A DNA stretch of 36,026 bases, taken from Planctomycetota bacterium. Its GTDB lineage: Bacteria; Planctomycetota; Phycisphaerae; UBA1845. The position numbers and the translations under genes were made by a program. The first letter of the stretch is position 1. The number at the start of each line of letters is the position of its first letter. Below, in pieces: positions 17,677-25,579 of the stretch. Under the pieces are notes generated by a model. That model was not told the origin of the DNA. It saw nothing but the letters and a program-made list of their open reading frames with translations, and searched no databases. The DNA lies in NCBI GenBank assembly GCA_016860685.1, contig BOJX01000024.1, positions 1 through 36,026 of the forward strand, in the 5' to 3' direction.

Positions 17677-19887
17677 TCAGAGTTCGGTCAGGTACACGAC
17701 GCCGCGCGGGCATACCGACGCGCACACGCCGCATCCTTTGCACTGCCCGTAATCAAAGAAAAACTCTTCGCCGCGCCGCACCAGCACGCCTTCCGGACAA
17801 TACTGGATGCACCGGTCGCATTGATTGCACACGCCGCAACTGAAGCACCGCGCGGCCTCGTCTTCGGCCACGTGGAACACCGGATCATCCGGAAGCCCGC
17901 GGCGAACCTCCGTGAACGTGTTCCGGCGCTCCGAAGCCGGCGTCACCCGCCCGTGGGCGCCCGGCGCGGGAGTGAAGACGTGCATCGTGATGTGCTCCGG
18001 CGTCGCCACCGGCGCAGTTTCCGGCGGAAAAAGATCCTCCCCCGTCAGCGCCCGGTGAATGTGCAGCGCCGCACGACGACCGCTTCCGATCGCCGCCGCA
18101 ACCGTCCCCTCATTCGTGGCGAAGTCTCCGCCCAGAAAAACCGGTGCGGACGCGAGACCGACCAGCGCCGCGCCCTCGCGGATCTGCGACCCTTCCGGAA
18201 GGATACGCAGATCGGCGGACTGTCCCAGCGCCAGGATGACGCGGTCGCCACGCAGGTCAAAATACCCGTCCTCGCTCACGTCAGGCACGACGCTGCGACG
18301 ACCGTCCGCACCCGGTTCACCAAGCCGCATCCGCCGGCACGTCAGCAGCGCCGCGTCGCCCGCCCGCCGGATCCGGACCGGCGCCGCAAGCTCCTCGATC
18401 CGGACGCCCTCCTCCAGCGCTTCGTCGATCTCCTCGCCGATCGCGGGCATCTCGGCGCGCGTCCGGCGGTATACGATGCGCACCTCTCCCGCGCCGACAC
18501 GGATCGCCGTCCGCGCCGCGTCCACCGCCGTGTTCCCTCCGCCGACGACCAGCACGTGCTCGCCGTCGAGCCGGATTCCACCGCGGCGTGCTTCGTCGAG
18601 GAACGTCAACCCGCTAAGGACAACGCCGTCTCCGCCTTCACCGAGGTCGATCCGCTCCTCCGCCTGAAGCCCGGACCCTACGAAAACCGCTGCGAAGCGC
18701 GTCGTCAGCTCAACCAGGGACGCAAGCGTGACGCGCTCATGACATACCGTGGCCCCGTGATCGAGGATGTGACGGATTTCCTCATCCAGCACGTCCCGCG
18801 GCAGGCGGTACTCCGGAATCCCGGTGCGCAACAATCCGCCCAACTCCGCACCGGCCTCGATCAACGTGACCGGATAACCGAGACGCGCCAGATGATACGT
18901 CGCGGAAAGCCCGGCCGGTCCGGACCCGACAACCGCCACGGTTTCCGCCCGCCAGGGCCTCACCGCCGGCGGGCGCGTTCCGTGGTCCGCCGCGTAGCGC
19001 TCCAAGTCGCGGATGTTGACGGCCTCGTCGAAAAGCCTCCGATTGCAGGCACTCATGCAAGGTGCGGGACACACCCGTCCGCACACGCCGGGCAGCGGCG
19101 TCGTCTCCAGCAGGACGCCCAGCGCCGCCGTCGGATCTCCGCGCTGGATCGCCTCGACGAACCCGCGCACCTCGTTGCCCGCCGGACACCCGTGATTGCA
19201 CGGCGGGGTCAGCGTCCGACGATGCGGCTGACGTGACGCCCAGCTTCCCGTGCGCAGTCGCGGCGCCTCGCCGACGGCGTCATCCAGAACGTCCCGCGGC
19301 GCTGTCGCAGCGCGCTGAGGCGGCGACGCCGTTGCACCGGGAAGCGTTTCCTGACGCACGGCGTCAAAAGCCCGACGCGCCGCCCGCACGTTGGACTCGC
19401 CGAAGCAAAGGTCCGCCAGCGCCGCAATCGCCTCCTCAACCGGCAGGTCGAACATCCGCGCCGCCGCGCCGAGCAAGGTCGTGTTGACGATCGGAACCGC
19501 GCGCGTTCCGAGCCGCTCCTCAACCGCGATCGACGTTGCGTCCACGCACGCCACGCGACGCCCGGGCAGCAACGCCTCGAACGCCTCGGGAGGCTCGGGG
19601 GTGTTAAGCAGGATCCACCCGCCGGGCTTAAGTCCTTCGACGATCGCCGGGCTGATCAGCGTGCGATCGAGAACGATGACGTGATCCGGCGTCCTTACCT
19701 GGTTGTGATTCGTGATCTCCGCGTCGCTGATGCGGACGAACGCCTGAACCGGCGCTCCGGACCGCTCCGCCGCGTACACTCCGAACGCCTGCACATAAGC
19801 GCCGCGGCGGAAAAACACCGTGGCGATCAGCTTCGCCAGCGTTACCCCACCTTGACCGCCCCGGCCGTAGAGCGTCATCTCCACCAC
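17677..19887 (-). CDS. PorG-GltD-ferredoxin fusion (2-oxoacid oxidoreductase gamma + NAD(P)H module)
   Basis: This 736-residue fusion has three parts. Residues 1-185 are a 2-oxoacid oxidoreductase gamma domain (LYGRGGQGGVTLAKL, AAERSGAPVQAF). Residues about 225-640 are a GltD-like flavoprotein: Cys cluster C230, C234, C269, C273, C277, C281; FAD site VAVVGSGPAGLSAT; and NAD(P) site VLVVGGGNTAVDAAR. The last 60 residues are a ferredoxin with two [4Fe-4S] motifs (CNQCDRCIQYCP and CKGCGVCASVCP), preceded by two further cysteines (CFSCGVC). The GTG at 19887 is favoured because GGGAGGG lies 7 bases upstream; GTG 19884 and ATG 19878 are alternatives. It heads the operon with the OmpH-like gene, porA and porB. 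The architecture suggests electrons can pass between the oxidoreductase, ferredoxin and NAD(P)H inside one complex. That is inference. Confidence 0.9.
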   Translation of the reverse strand: MVEMTLYGRGGQGGVTLAKLIATVFFRRGAYVQAFGVYAAERSGAPVQAFVRISDAEITNHNQVRTPDHVIVLDRTLISPAIVEGLKPGGWILLNTPEPPEAFEALLPGRRVACVDATSIAVEERLGTRAVPIVNTTLLGAAARMFDLPVEEAIAALADLCFGESNVRAARRAFDAVRQETLPGATASPPQRAATAPRDVLDDAVGEAPRLRTGSWASRQPHRRTLTPPCNHGCPAGNEVRGFVEAIQRGDPTAALGVLLETTPLPGVCGRVCPAPCMSACNRRLFDEAVNIRDLERYAADHGTRPPAVRPWRAETVAVVGSGPAGLSATYHLARLGYPVTLIEAGAELGGLLRTGIPEYRLPRDVLDEEIRHILDHGATVCHERVTLASLVELTTRFAAVFVGSGLQAEERIDLGEGGDGVVLSGLTFLDEARRGGIRLDGEHVLVVGGGNTAVDAARTAIRVGAGEVRIVYRRTRAEMPAIGEEIDEALEEGVRIEELAAPVRIRRAGDAALLTCRRMRLGEPGADGRRSVVPDVSEDGYFDLRGDRVILALGQSADLRILPEGSQIREGAALVGLASAPVFLGGDFATNEGTVAAAIGSGRRAALHIHRALTGEDLFPPETAPVATPEHITMHVFTPAPGAHGRVTPASERRNTFTEVRRGLPDDPVFHVAEDEAARCFSCGVCNQCDRCIQYCPEGVLVRRGEEFFFDYGQCKGCGVCASVCPRGVVYLTEL

Positions 19888-20270
19888 GCCCGGACCCTCC
19901 CTGAAAAGGCGAACCTCCGCCTGTGCGGCCTCGACGTGGCGCGCGACTGGCCCTGCAAGGTCTGCCCCTCACGAAAGGCGGCAAGCCGCGTACCAGACCC
20001 CCGGGTTGCGGCACGTTGATTCGGCGCTTTCCGGCAACATCCGCCTGAAATGCAGCGTCCGCCGCGATTATCCGGGCGCGATTGCAGGAGTAAGGGGGGT
20101 CCACCTGGCGCGAAATCGTACTCTTGTGGATTGAGGGCGCTTGCCGCACTAACGGCGCGGCGCCCCGCGCTTCGTTGACCGCACGCGCTGCGCGAAACAG
20201 CGCAACGGGCGGCCGTGGAACGGGACGCGAAGGTTCAGATGATGTCGAGGGCGGACGGGAGACGACAGCC
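19888..20270. other. Divergent intergenic region
   Basis: These 383 bases separate the por operon (leftward) from a membrane-protein gene (rightward), so at least two promoters should lie here. A - strand GATAAT near 20075-20070 could be a -10 element for the por operon, but no good -35 accompanies it. Frames that stay open here carry no recognisable protein and continue into the membrane gene before its likely start. Nothing further could be identified. Confidence 0.4.
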
Positions 20271-20882
20271 GTGATTACATCGGTATCCGACTGGGTAGCG
20301 TTCCTTCATGCATGCGACGCCCTGACGGGGATTCCCTTTGTGCTGTCCGGCGTGGCGATGATGCTGCTCGGGTGGCGGATGTGGAAGTTCGCCGTCGTGC
20401 TGACCTTCGCATTGATCGGTCTGATGGTGGGCGTGGCGCTGGCGCAGACGCCGTCGCAGGCTGCGCTTTACGGCGTCGGCGGCGCCGTGGCGCTCGGGCT
20501 GGCGAGTTTTCCGCCTGTGCATCAGTCGATCGCGGTTCTGGGTGGTTTGATCAGCGCGGGGCTGGTGCGGATGTTTCTCGAATCGGTCGGACTGGAGGGC
20601 GTGCCGCTGTGGATCGCGGTGGCGCTGACCCTGCTGGTCGTCACGCCGCTGTGTGCGATCAACCGGAAGCAGGTCATCATCCTCATCACCTCCTTTCAGG
20701 GCGCTGTGTTGATGATCTCCGGGTTGGCGATCCTCGTGCGCGCAGAACCGACGTTGCGCGGCACTTATGAGCAGATGTCCGAGTACAGCGCGATCGTCGG
20801 TCCTTTCGTGTTGCTGGTGCCCACCGTGGTCGGCGTGTTCCTCCAGATGGCGGACGTGCGTCAGCGCGAACGCGGAAATTAG
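20271..20882 (+). CDS. Multi-spanning membrane protein, DUF4203-like
   Basis: The 203-residue protein is almost entirely membrane: about six or seven hydrophobic segments, starting with TGIPFVLSGVAMMLLGW and FAVVLTFALIGLMVGVALA and ending with AIVGPFVLLVPTVVGVFL. The Gly-rich pattern of paired helices resembles DUF4203/TM7S3-TM198-type proteins, whose function is not established. The GTG at 20271 is chosen because GGGAG lies 9 bases upstream (20257-20261). The frame stays open for 49 more codons upstream, but that stretch is Arg/Ala/Gly-rich and non-membrane. The C-terminus is a short charged tail (RQRERGN). It is divergent from the por operon, and a structured stretch and the folate gene follow. 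Confidence 0.65.
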   Translation: MITSVSDWVAFLHACDALTGIPFVLSGVAMMLLGWRMWKFAVVLTFALIGLMVGVALAQTPSQAALYGVGGAVALGLASFPPVHQSIAVLGGLISAGLVRMFLESVGLEGVPLWIAVALTLLVVTPLCAINRKQVIILITSFQGAVLMISGLAILVRAEPTLRGTYEQMSEYSAIVGPFVLLVPTVVGVFLQMADVRQRERGN

Positions 20883-21010
20883 GGCGGCGCGAGTGCGGGG
20901 ACCGCGCGGACCATCCTGAACGCTCCTCGTTTCCGCGAGCGTGCTGCCGCAGTGCGCGCTGGTTCGCGTCCGCAAGCGAACGAGCGAGCGCCGTCCCCCT
21001 GTCCGCCGCC
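20883..21010 (+). ncRNA. Candidate structured RNA upstream of folate cyclo-ligase (6S-like?)
   Basis: This 128-base stretch is closed by GGCGGC (20883-20888) pairing with GCCGCC (21005-21010) and by GGGGAC (20897-20902) pairing with GTCCCC (20993-20998). Two internal hairpins are present: ACGCTC/GAGCGT (20920-20925 with 20937-20942) and GTTCGC/GCGAAC (20962-20967 with 20976-20981). In many bacteria 6S RNA is encoded directly before the 5-formyltetrahydrofolate cyclo-ligase gene, which is the position here. The stretch is shorter than typical 6S RNA and starts right at the preceding stop codon. It could instead be a terminator-like structure. Confidence 0.3.
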
Positions 21011-21095
21011 TGACGTTCCGGGTATATTCCGATCCTCATCACCGGGTGCGGACCGGTGGGTGTCAAGGGCGCAGAGGAAAGGGGCGCGCAGAGTT

Positions 21096-21713
21096 TTGGG
21101 GGCGAAAGGACTGCTGCGACAACGACTGCGGAAGACGCTCGCGGCGATGACCGCCGATGAGCATGACGTAGGCTCGCGCCGCGCCTGTCACCGCTTATTC
21201 GATCTGTCGGAGTACGTGCGCGCCGAGGTCGTGATGGTCTTTCTGTCGCTTCCGACCGAGATTGACACGACGCCGCTGGTCCTGCGCTGCTGGCAGGACC
21301 GCAAGCGCGTCGTCGCTCCGAAGGTGTCCTGGGAGCAGCGGCGGATGCTCCCCGTCGAGATTCAATCCTTGTCGGACGATCTGGTTGCCGGGGAGTTCGG
21401 CCTGCGCGAGCCGATCAGTGGCGTACCCTTTCCCCTGTCGATGATCGACCTGGTGATCGTGCCCGGACTGGGCTTCGATGAGTACGGCAACCGTCTCGGC
21501 CGCGGGCGGGGGTTTTACGACCGGTTCCTCGCCAACCCGGAGTTCACCGGCGTCGCCTGCGGGCTGGCCTACGAAATCCAGGTCGTCCCCAACCTCCCTG
21601 TCGGACCGACCGATCGACCGGTGAACCTTCTCGTGACCGACGCGCGCATCCGACGGTTCGACGCCGCCGCTCACCAGCCGATCCCCGGCGCCGCGACCGG
21701 ACCGAAGGAATGA
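21096..21713 (+). CDS. 5-formyltetrahydrofolate cyclo-ligase
   Basis: The roughly 205-residue enzyme converts 5-formyl-THF to 5,10-methenyl-THF with ATP, salvaging the folate one-carbon pool in the cytoplasm. The diagnostic C-terminal block is VPGLGFDEYGNRLGRGRGFYDRFL, with the conserved Gly/Arg/Tyr residues. LLRQRLRKTL opens the protein and FLSLPTEIDTTPLV is the typical middle motif. TTG at 21096 is the likely start: the conserved N-terminal helix begins just after it and purine-rich GAGGAAAGGGG lies at 21074-21084. GTG at 21060 is an alternative, and a much longer reading from 20952 would run through the structured stretch. A lone TATATT at 21023-21028 may be a -10 element. The C-terminal tail (PIPGAATGPKE) is not conserved. 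Confidence 0.88.
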   Translation: MGAKGLLRQRLRKTLAAMTADEHDVGSRRACHRLFDLSEYVRAEVVMVFLSLPTEIDTTPLVLRCWQDRKRVVAPKVSWEQRRMLPVEIQSLSDDLVAGEFGLREPISGVPFPLSMIDLVIVPGLGFDEYGNRLGRGRGFYDRFLANPEFTGVACGLAYEIQVVPNLPVGPTDRPVNLLVTDARIRRFDAAAHQPIPGAATGPKE

Positions 21714-21748
21714 CGGCGGATCCCGAGGACGGCACAAGGCGACCGGCG

Positions 21749-21768
21749 ACGTGCAGCCCCTTGCACGT
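21749..21768 (+). terminator. Hairpin downstream of folate gene
   Basis: ACGTGCA (21749-21755) and TGCACGT (21762-21768) form a perfect 7-base stem with a 6-base loop, 35 bases after the stop codon. There is no T tract, so intrinsic termination would be weak. The position nevertheless fits the 3' end of this transcript. Confidence 0.4.
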
Positions 21769-21921
21769 GGGCCCGCCGGCATCGCAGCGTGGCGCATCAC
21801 CTCGTCTGATATGACACGTTGTACGATCGCGCGCTGAGCAGACCGGTCCTCAAGGGCCGCCCCGTGGCACGCGGCTTGCTCCGCTAAACAATACCGGGAG
21901 AGCGCTCCGGCGAGACGTGTC

Positions 21922-23898
21922 ATGAGTTCAACCACGGCACACTGGAAAGAACGTTACGCCGACCGGATCCGCACCGCCGCGCAGGCCGTTGCGGACATCC
22001 GGCCAGGGCAGCGCGTGTTCATCGGGTCCGGCGCGGGCGAACCGCAGGGGCTGGTCGAGGCGCTCGCCGCGCGCACCGACCTGAGCGACACGGAGATCGT
22101 CCACATCCTCACGCTCGGAATCGCGCCTTACGCGGAACCGCGTCTCGGACACTGCTTCCGGCACAACTCGTACTTCATCGGACCGAACGTCCGGCAGGCG
22201 ATCAACGAAGGTCGCGCGGATTACACGCCGATCTTCCTGTCCGAAATCCCCGCGCTCTTCCGCTCCGGGCGCGTCGTCGTGGACGCCGCGCTCATCTCCG
22301 TCAGCCCGCCCGATGAGCACGGATATTGCAGCTACGGCGTCTCCACCGACATTGTGAAGTCCGCGGCCGAGTCCGCGCGCTTCGTCGTCGCCGAAGTGAA
22401 TGAGCAGATGCCGCGCGGGCTGGGCGACTGCTTCATTCATGTGCGCGATCTGGACGTGCTCGTCCCCTCGGATCGCCCCGTGCTCGAAGCGAAGCACGGC
22501 GAACCGGACGAACTGTCCGCGCGGATCGCCCGCCACGTCGCAGGACTCGTCGAGGACGGGGCGACGCTCCAGCTCGGCATCGGCACGATCCCGGACGCGG
22601 TGTTGACCTACCTGACCGGTTTCCGCGACCTGGGCATCCACACCGAGATGTTCAGCGACGGTGTCATTCCGCTGGTTGAGAAAGGCGTGATCACCAACGC
22701 GCGGAAGTCGCTGCACCGCGGGAAGATCGTCGCCGGGTTTGTCCTCGGGACGAAGAAGATCTACGACTTCGTGGACAACAACCCGCTGGTCGAGTTTCAC
22801 CCGACGGAATACGTCAACGACCCCTTCATCATCGCCCGCAACGACCGCATGATCTCGATCAACTCCGCGATCGAAGTGGACCTCACCGGGCAGGTCTGTG
22901 CGGATTCGCTGGGCACGATGTTCTACAGCGGCATCGGCGGGCAGGTGGACTTCACCCGCGGCGCCGCGCGATCCGCCGGCGGCAAGCCGATCATCGCCCT
23001 GCCCGCAACCGCCGAGGGCGAGACGATCTCGCGCATTGTCCCCACGCTCAAGCCCGGCGCCGGCGTCGTGACCAGCCGCGGCGACGTCCACTACGTCGTC
23101 ACCGAATACGGCGTGGCGTACCTGCACGGCAAGACGATCCGTGAGCGGGCACTCGCACTGATCCAGGTGGCGCACCCGAAGTTCCGACCGTGGCTCTTCA
23201 GCGAAGCGAAAGCCCGCCGCATGATCTACCTCGATCAGATCGAACCGCCGATCCGCACGGCCGTGTACCCGGACGCGCTCGAGCGATCGATCAAGCTCAA
23301 GGACGGCGTCGAGGCGTTCTTGAGACCGCTGAAACTGACCGACGAGCCGCTCGTGCGCGACCTCTTCTACCAGCTCTCGCCGCAGTCGATCCACTACCGC
23401 TTCTTCCACATGATCAAGACCCTCCCGCATGAAAAGCTTCAGGATCTGCTCCGCGTCGATTATGAGAACGACATGGCGCTCGTCGTCCTGACGTCGCGGC
23501 GCGCGGATGATGCACGGATCATCGCGATCGCGCATTATCACCGCGACCCGGCCACGAACTTCGCCGACGCCGCCTTCCTCGTCCGCGACGACTGGCAGGG
23601 CAGGGGCGTGGGCACGGCGCTGATGCGAGCGCTCGTCGACGCGGCCCGGGCGACGGGCCTGGCAGGCTTCACCGCCGACGTCCTCGTCGACAACCACGGC
23701 ATGCTCCGCATCTTCCACCGCTGCGGGTTCCCGGTGCAAAGCCGACTGCAAGACGGCGCCTACCGTCTGACGATCCCCTTCACCCGCCCCCAGAACGCCT
23801 CCCGAACCGTCGATCGCCCATCCCCCGTCCTTCCCGAGACCGCCTCGCTCGCTCCCGACCCAGGAACCTGGCGCGAGGCTCCGCCTGGCGGAGCGTGA
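21922..23898 (+). CDS. Acetyl-CoA hydrolase/transferase fused to GNAT acetyltransferase
   Basis: The 658-residue fusion has two parts. Residues 1 to about 430 are a class I CoA-transferase of the acetyl-CoA hydrolase/4-hydroxybutyrate CoA-transferase type: GQRVFIGSGAGEPQGLVEAL, LISVSPPDEHGYCSYG, LQLGIGTIPDA and FYSGIGGQVDFTRGA. The likely catalytic Glu is E242 in GIHTEMFSDG. Residues about 465-625 are a GNAT domain with acetyl-CoA motif DDWQGRGVGTALM and a VDNHGMLRIFHRCGF end. This fusion is known in several phyla. The GNAT half could acetylate a lysine or small molecule using acyl-CoA supplied by the first half, but its substrate is unknown. The start codon is ATG with only a weak purine stretch upstream. 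The last 25 residues are Pro-rich, unconserved and partly encoded by a palindrome at the stop codon. Confidence 0.92.
   Translation: MSSTTAHWKERYADRIRTAAQAVADIRPGQRVFIGSGAGEPQGLVEALAARTDLSDTEIVHILTLGIAPYAEPRLGHCFRHNSYFIGPNVRQAINEGRADYTPIFLSEIPALFRSGRVVVDAALISVSPPDEHGYCSYGVSTDIVKSAAESARFVVAEVNEQMPRGLGDCFIHVRDLDVLVPSDRPVLEAKHGEPDELSARIARHVAGLVEDGATLQLGIGTIPDAVLTYLTGFRDLGIHTEMFSDGVIPLVEKGVITNARKSLHRGKIVAGFVLGTKKIYDFVDNNPLVEFHPTEYVNDPFIIARNDRMISINSAIEVDLTGQVCADSLGTMFYSGIGGQVDFTRGAARSAGGKPIIALPATAEGETISRIVPTLKPGAGVVTSRGDVHYVVTEYGVAYLHGKTIRERALALIQVAHPKFRPWLFSEAKARRMIYLDQIEPPIRTAVYPDALERSIKLKDGVEAFLRPLKLTDEPLVRDLFYQLSPQSIHYRFFHMIKTLPHEKLQDLLRVDYENDMALVVLTSRRADDARIIAIAHYHRDPATNFADAAFLVRDDWQGRGVGTALMRALVDAARATGLAGFTADVLVDNHGMLRIFHRCGFPVQSRLQDGAYRLTIPFTRPQNASRTVDRPSPVLPETASLAPDPGTWREAPPGGA
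23878..23894. repeat. 17-base palindrome at 3' end of CoA-transferase gene
   Basis: GCTCCGC-CTG-GCGGAGC uses the same 7-base arms as the dispersed palindrome but in swapped order, with a different 3-base centre. It ends two bases before the TGA stop. It may be a variant of the family that landed in the gene end, or a transcript-end hairpin. Confidence 0.45.
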
Positions 23899-24349
23899 CA
23901 ACCGCCGCTCCAGGATAGGCAACAGGCAACCGCCCGCCTCGCTCGTCCACCGTTTACGTCGGGCGGCGAGATCAAGGGCCGGGAAGCGTTCTTCTTTCAG
24001 GTTGGATGCGTGACTTGGTTTCAGTGAGCGGCAGGACTTCTCGTGCGGCGGGTAGCCACGCTTCTCACGTACACAAGAAATCCTCTAACTCGAGTCTCCG
24101 CGTGATTCCGGTTGCCGGGGGTTGAGTTCGTGTGCGCTTACGATCCTGCGCATCCTTCGGGATCGAGGCGAAGGCGCCCGACGATCCTGCGCCTTCCCGT
24201 GTTTCCGAAACGCCCGAGGATCTTGAGTCTTCCTGGGGTTCGGGCGAGGCTCAATGATTCTGAGGGTCTCGTGAGTCTTCTGAAACCGAGCCCCGACCGA
24301 AGCGGCAGCGTTGCCCCTTGCCTCGCCCAGGGCTACATTTCGCGCCCGC
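23899..24349. repeat. Non-coding gap with imperfect tandem repeats
   Basis: No gene is seen in these 450 bases. Two heptamers GGCAACA/GGCAACC sit at 23919-23932. Four loosely related units begin with GATCCTGCGC (24142), GATCCTGCGC (24183), GATCTTGAGT (24219) and GATTCTGAGG (24256), and each is 36-42 bases long. ACGATCCTGCGC is repeated exactly 41 bases apart, and TGAGTCTTC is repeated at 24224 and 24272. The region precedes the ABC ATPase gene and may hold its promoter, but no hexamers could be assigned. Confidence 0.4.
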
Positions 24350-25420
24350 GTGGTTCCGATCGAGATAGAACGGGTGCGAAAGCGGTTCGGGGGCGTGGCG
24401 GCGGTGGACGGCGTCAGCCTCTCGATCGGCAAGGGCGAGCTTTTCTTTCTGCTGGGTCCGAGCGGTTGCGGCAAGACGACGCTTCTGCGCTGCATTGCCG
24501 GCTTCTGCGACGTGGACGAGGGGGCGATCCGCTTCGACGGCAGGGACATCACCGCCGTGCCGGCGCACCGGCGCAACACGGGGATGGTGTTTCAGAATTA
24601 CGCCCTCTGGCCGCATCTGACGGTGGCGGAGAACGTCGCATTCGGATTGAAGGAGCGCAGGGTGGGGCGTGCGGAGCGGGACCGGCGCGTCCGGGAGGCG
24701 CTGGCGCGGGTCCAGATGGAGCCCCTGGCGTCCCGAAAACCGAACCAGCTTTCGGGCGGTCAGCAGCAGCGCGTGGCGCTTGCGCGGGCGCTGGTCATCG
24801 AGCCGGACTGTCTCCTGCTGGATGAACCGCTCTCGAACCTGGATGCGCAGCTCCGCCTGGAGATGCGCGAGGAGATCCGGGCGCTGTGTAAACGCGCGGG
24901 AATGACCGCCGTGTACGTCACCCACGATCAGAAGGAGGCGCTTTCCGTCGCGGACCGGGTGGCGGTCCTGGATCGGGGGCGCGTCCGTCAGGTCGGCGCG
25001 CCGCGCGACATCTACCGCCGTCCGGCGGATACCTTCGTCGCCGGCTTTATCGGAGAGACGAACCTGATCCCCTCGCGCGTCGTCAGCGTGAACGGCGCCG
25101 AGGTCGTCGTCGAGTGCGACTTCGGCAGGCTGCGCAGCACGGCGTTCGCCGCGGGCCTGGCGGGCGGCGCAGAGGTCCGGGTCAGCCTGCGCCCGGAGTC
25201 GATCCGCCTCGGCGAGGCGCAGGCGGGGGCGTCAGGTTTCCCGGCGAAAATCGTACATTCCGTCTACCTCGGAGAGTTGGCGCAGCATCGCGTCGTGCTC
25301 GGCGACCGGACCGAAGTGAAAGTCTTCGAGATGAACCCGCGCTGGATGGCGTCTGAAGGGCAGCCCGTCCACGTGCAGACGTGGCTGGACGCCGCGGACG
25401 TGGTCGTGCTGCCCGCGTAG
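24350..25420 (+). CDS. ABC transporter ATP-binding protein (PotA/FbpC type, TOBE domain)
   Basis: The roughly 356-residue ATPase powers solute import when paired with permeases. All nucleotide-binding motifs are intact: Walker A GPSGCGKTT, Q-loop MVFQNYALWPHLTV, signature LSGGQQQR, Walker B LLLDEPLSNLD and switch His in VTHDQKEAL. The last 110 residues form a TOBE-like beta region (ETNLIPSRVVSVNG, VRVSLRPESIRLG), typical of the polyamine, iron(III) and sugar importer subfamily. GTG at 24350 places the conserved IEIERVRKRFGG right at the start; an in-frame TTG at 24311 is the alternative. No permease or binding-protein gene lies on either side, so the substrate is undefined and the partners must be encoded elsewhere. 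Confidence 0.9.
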   Translation: MVPIEIERVRKRFGGVAAVDGVSLSIGKGELFFLLGPSGCGKTTLLRCIAGFCDVDEGAIRFDGRDITAVPAHRRNTGMVFQNYALWPHLTVAENVAFGLKERRVGRAERDRRVREALARVQMEPLASRKPNQLSGGQQQRVALARALVIEPDCLLLDEPLSNLDAQLRLEMREEIRALCKRAGMTAVYVTHDQKEALSVADRVAVLDRGRVRQVGAPRDIYRRPADTFVAGFIGETNLIPSRVVSVNGAEVVVECDFGRLRSTAFAAGLAGGAEVRVSLRPESIRLGEAQAGASGFPAKIVHSVYLGELAQHRVVLGDRTEVKVFEMNPRWMASEGQPVHVQTWLDAADVVVLPA

Positions 25421-25476
25421 CGCGACGAACCCTCCATCATGCGCCGAATCCAACCGATCCGCGCCCGTCAGGAAGC

Positions 25477-25498
25477 GGTCTGAAAAAGACGGCAGACC
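25477..25498 (+). terminator. Hairpin after ABC ATPase gene
   Basis: GGTCTG (25477-25482) and CAGACC (25493-25498) form a 6-base stem with a 10-base loop between two convergent genes. A perfect 12-base palindrome, GTCCGGCCGGAC, follows at 25540-25551. Neither has a T tract, so termination here is only suggested by position. Confidence 0.3.
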
Positions 25499-25579
25499 AC
25501 GCACAACCGGATACAGAACTTCATCCTAACTGGCGCGCGGTCCGGCCGGACGGCGACCGGAAATCTCACCCGTCTGGCG

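Noticed and set aside
17491-19236. + strand open frame of about 580 codons across the PorG-GltD fusion
   Set aside because: It is opposite a gene with intact FAD, NAD(P) and Fe-S motifs, and the product is Arg/His/Pro-rich with no similarity.
21928-23922. - strand open frame almost the length of the CoA-transferase-GNAT gene
   Set aside because: It mirrors the real gene codon by codon and has no domain of its own.
24085-24925. - strand and + strand frames overlapping the start of the ABC ATPase gene
   Set aside because: They conflict with the clearly recognised ATPase motifs and have no coding character.
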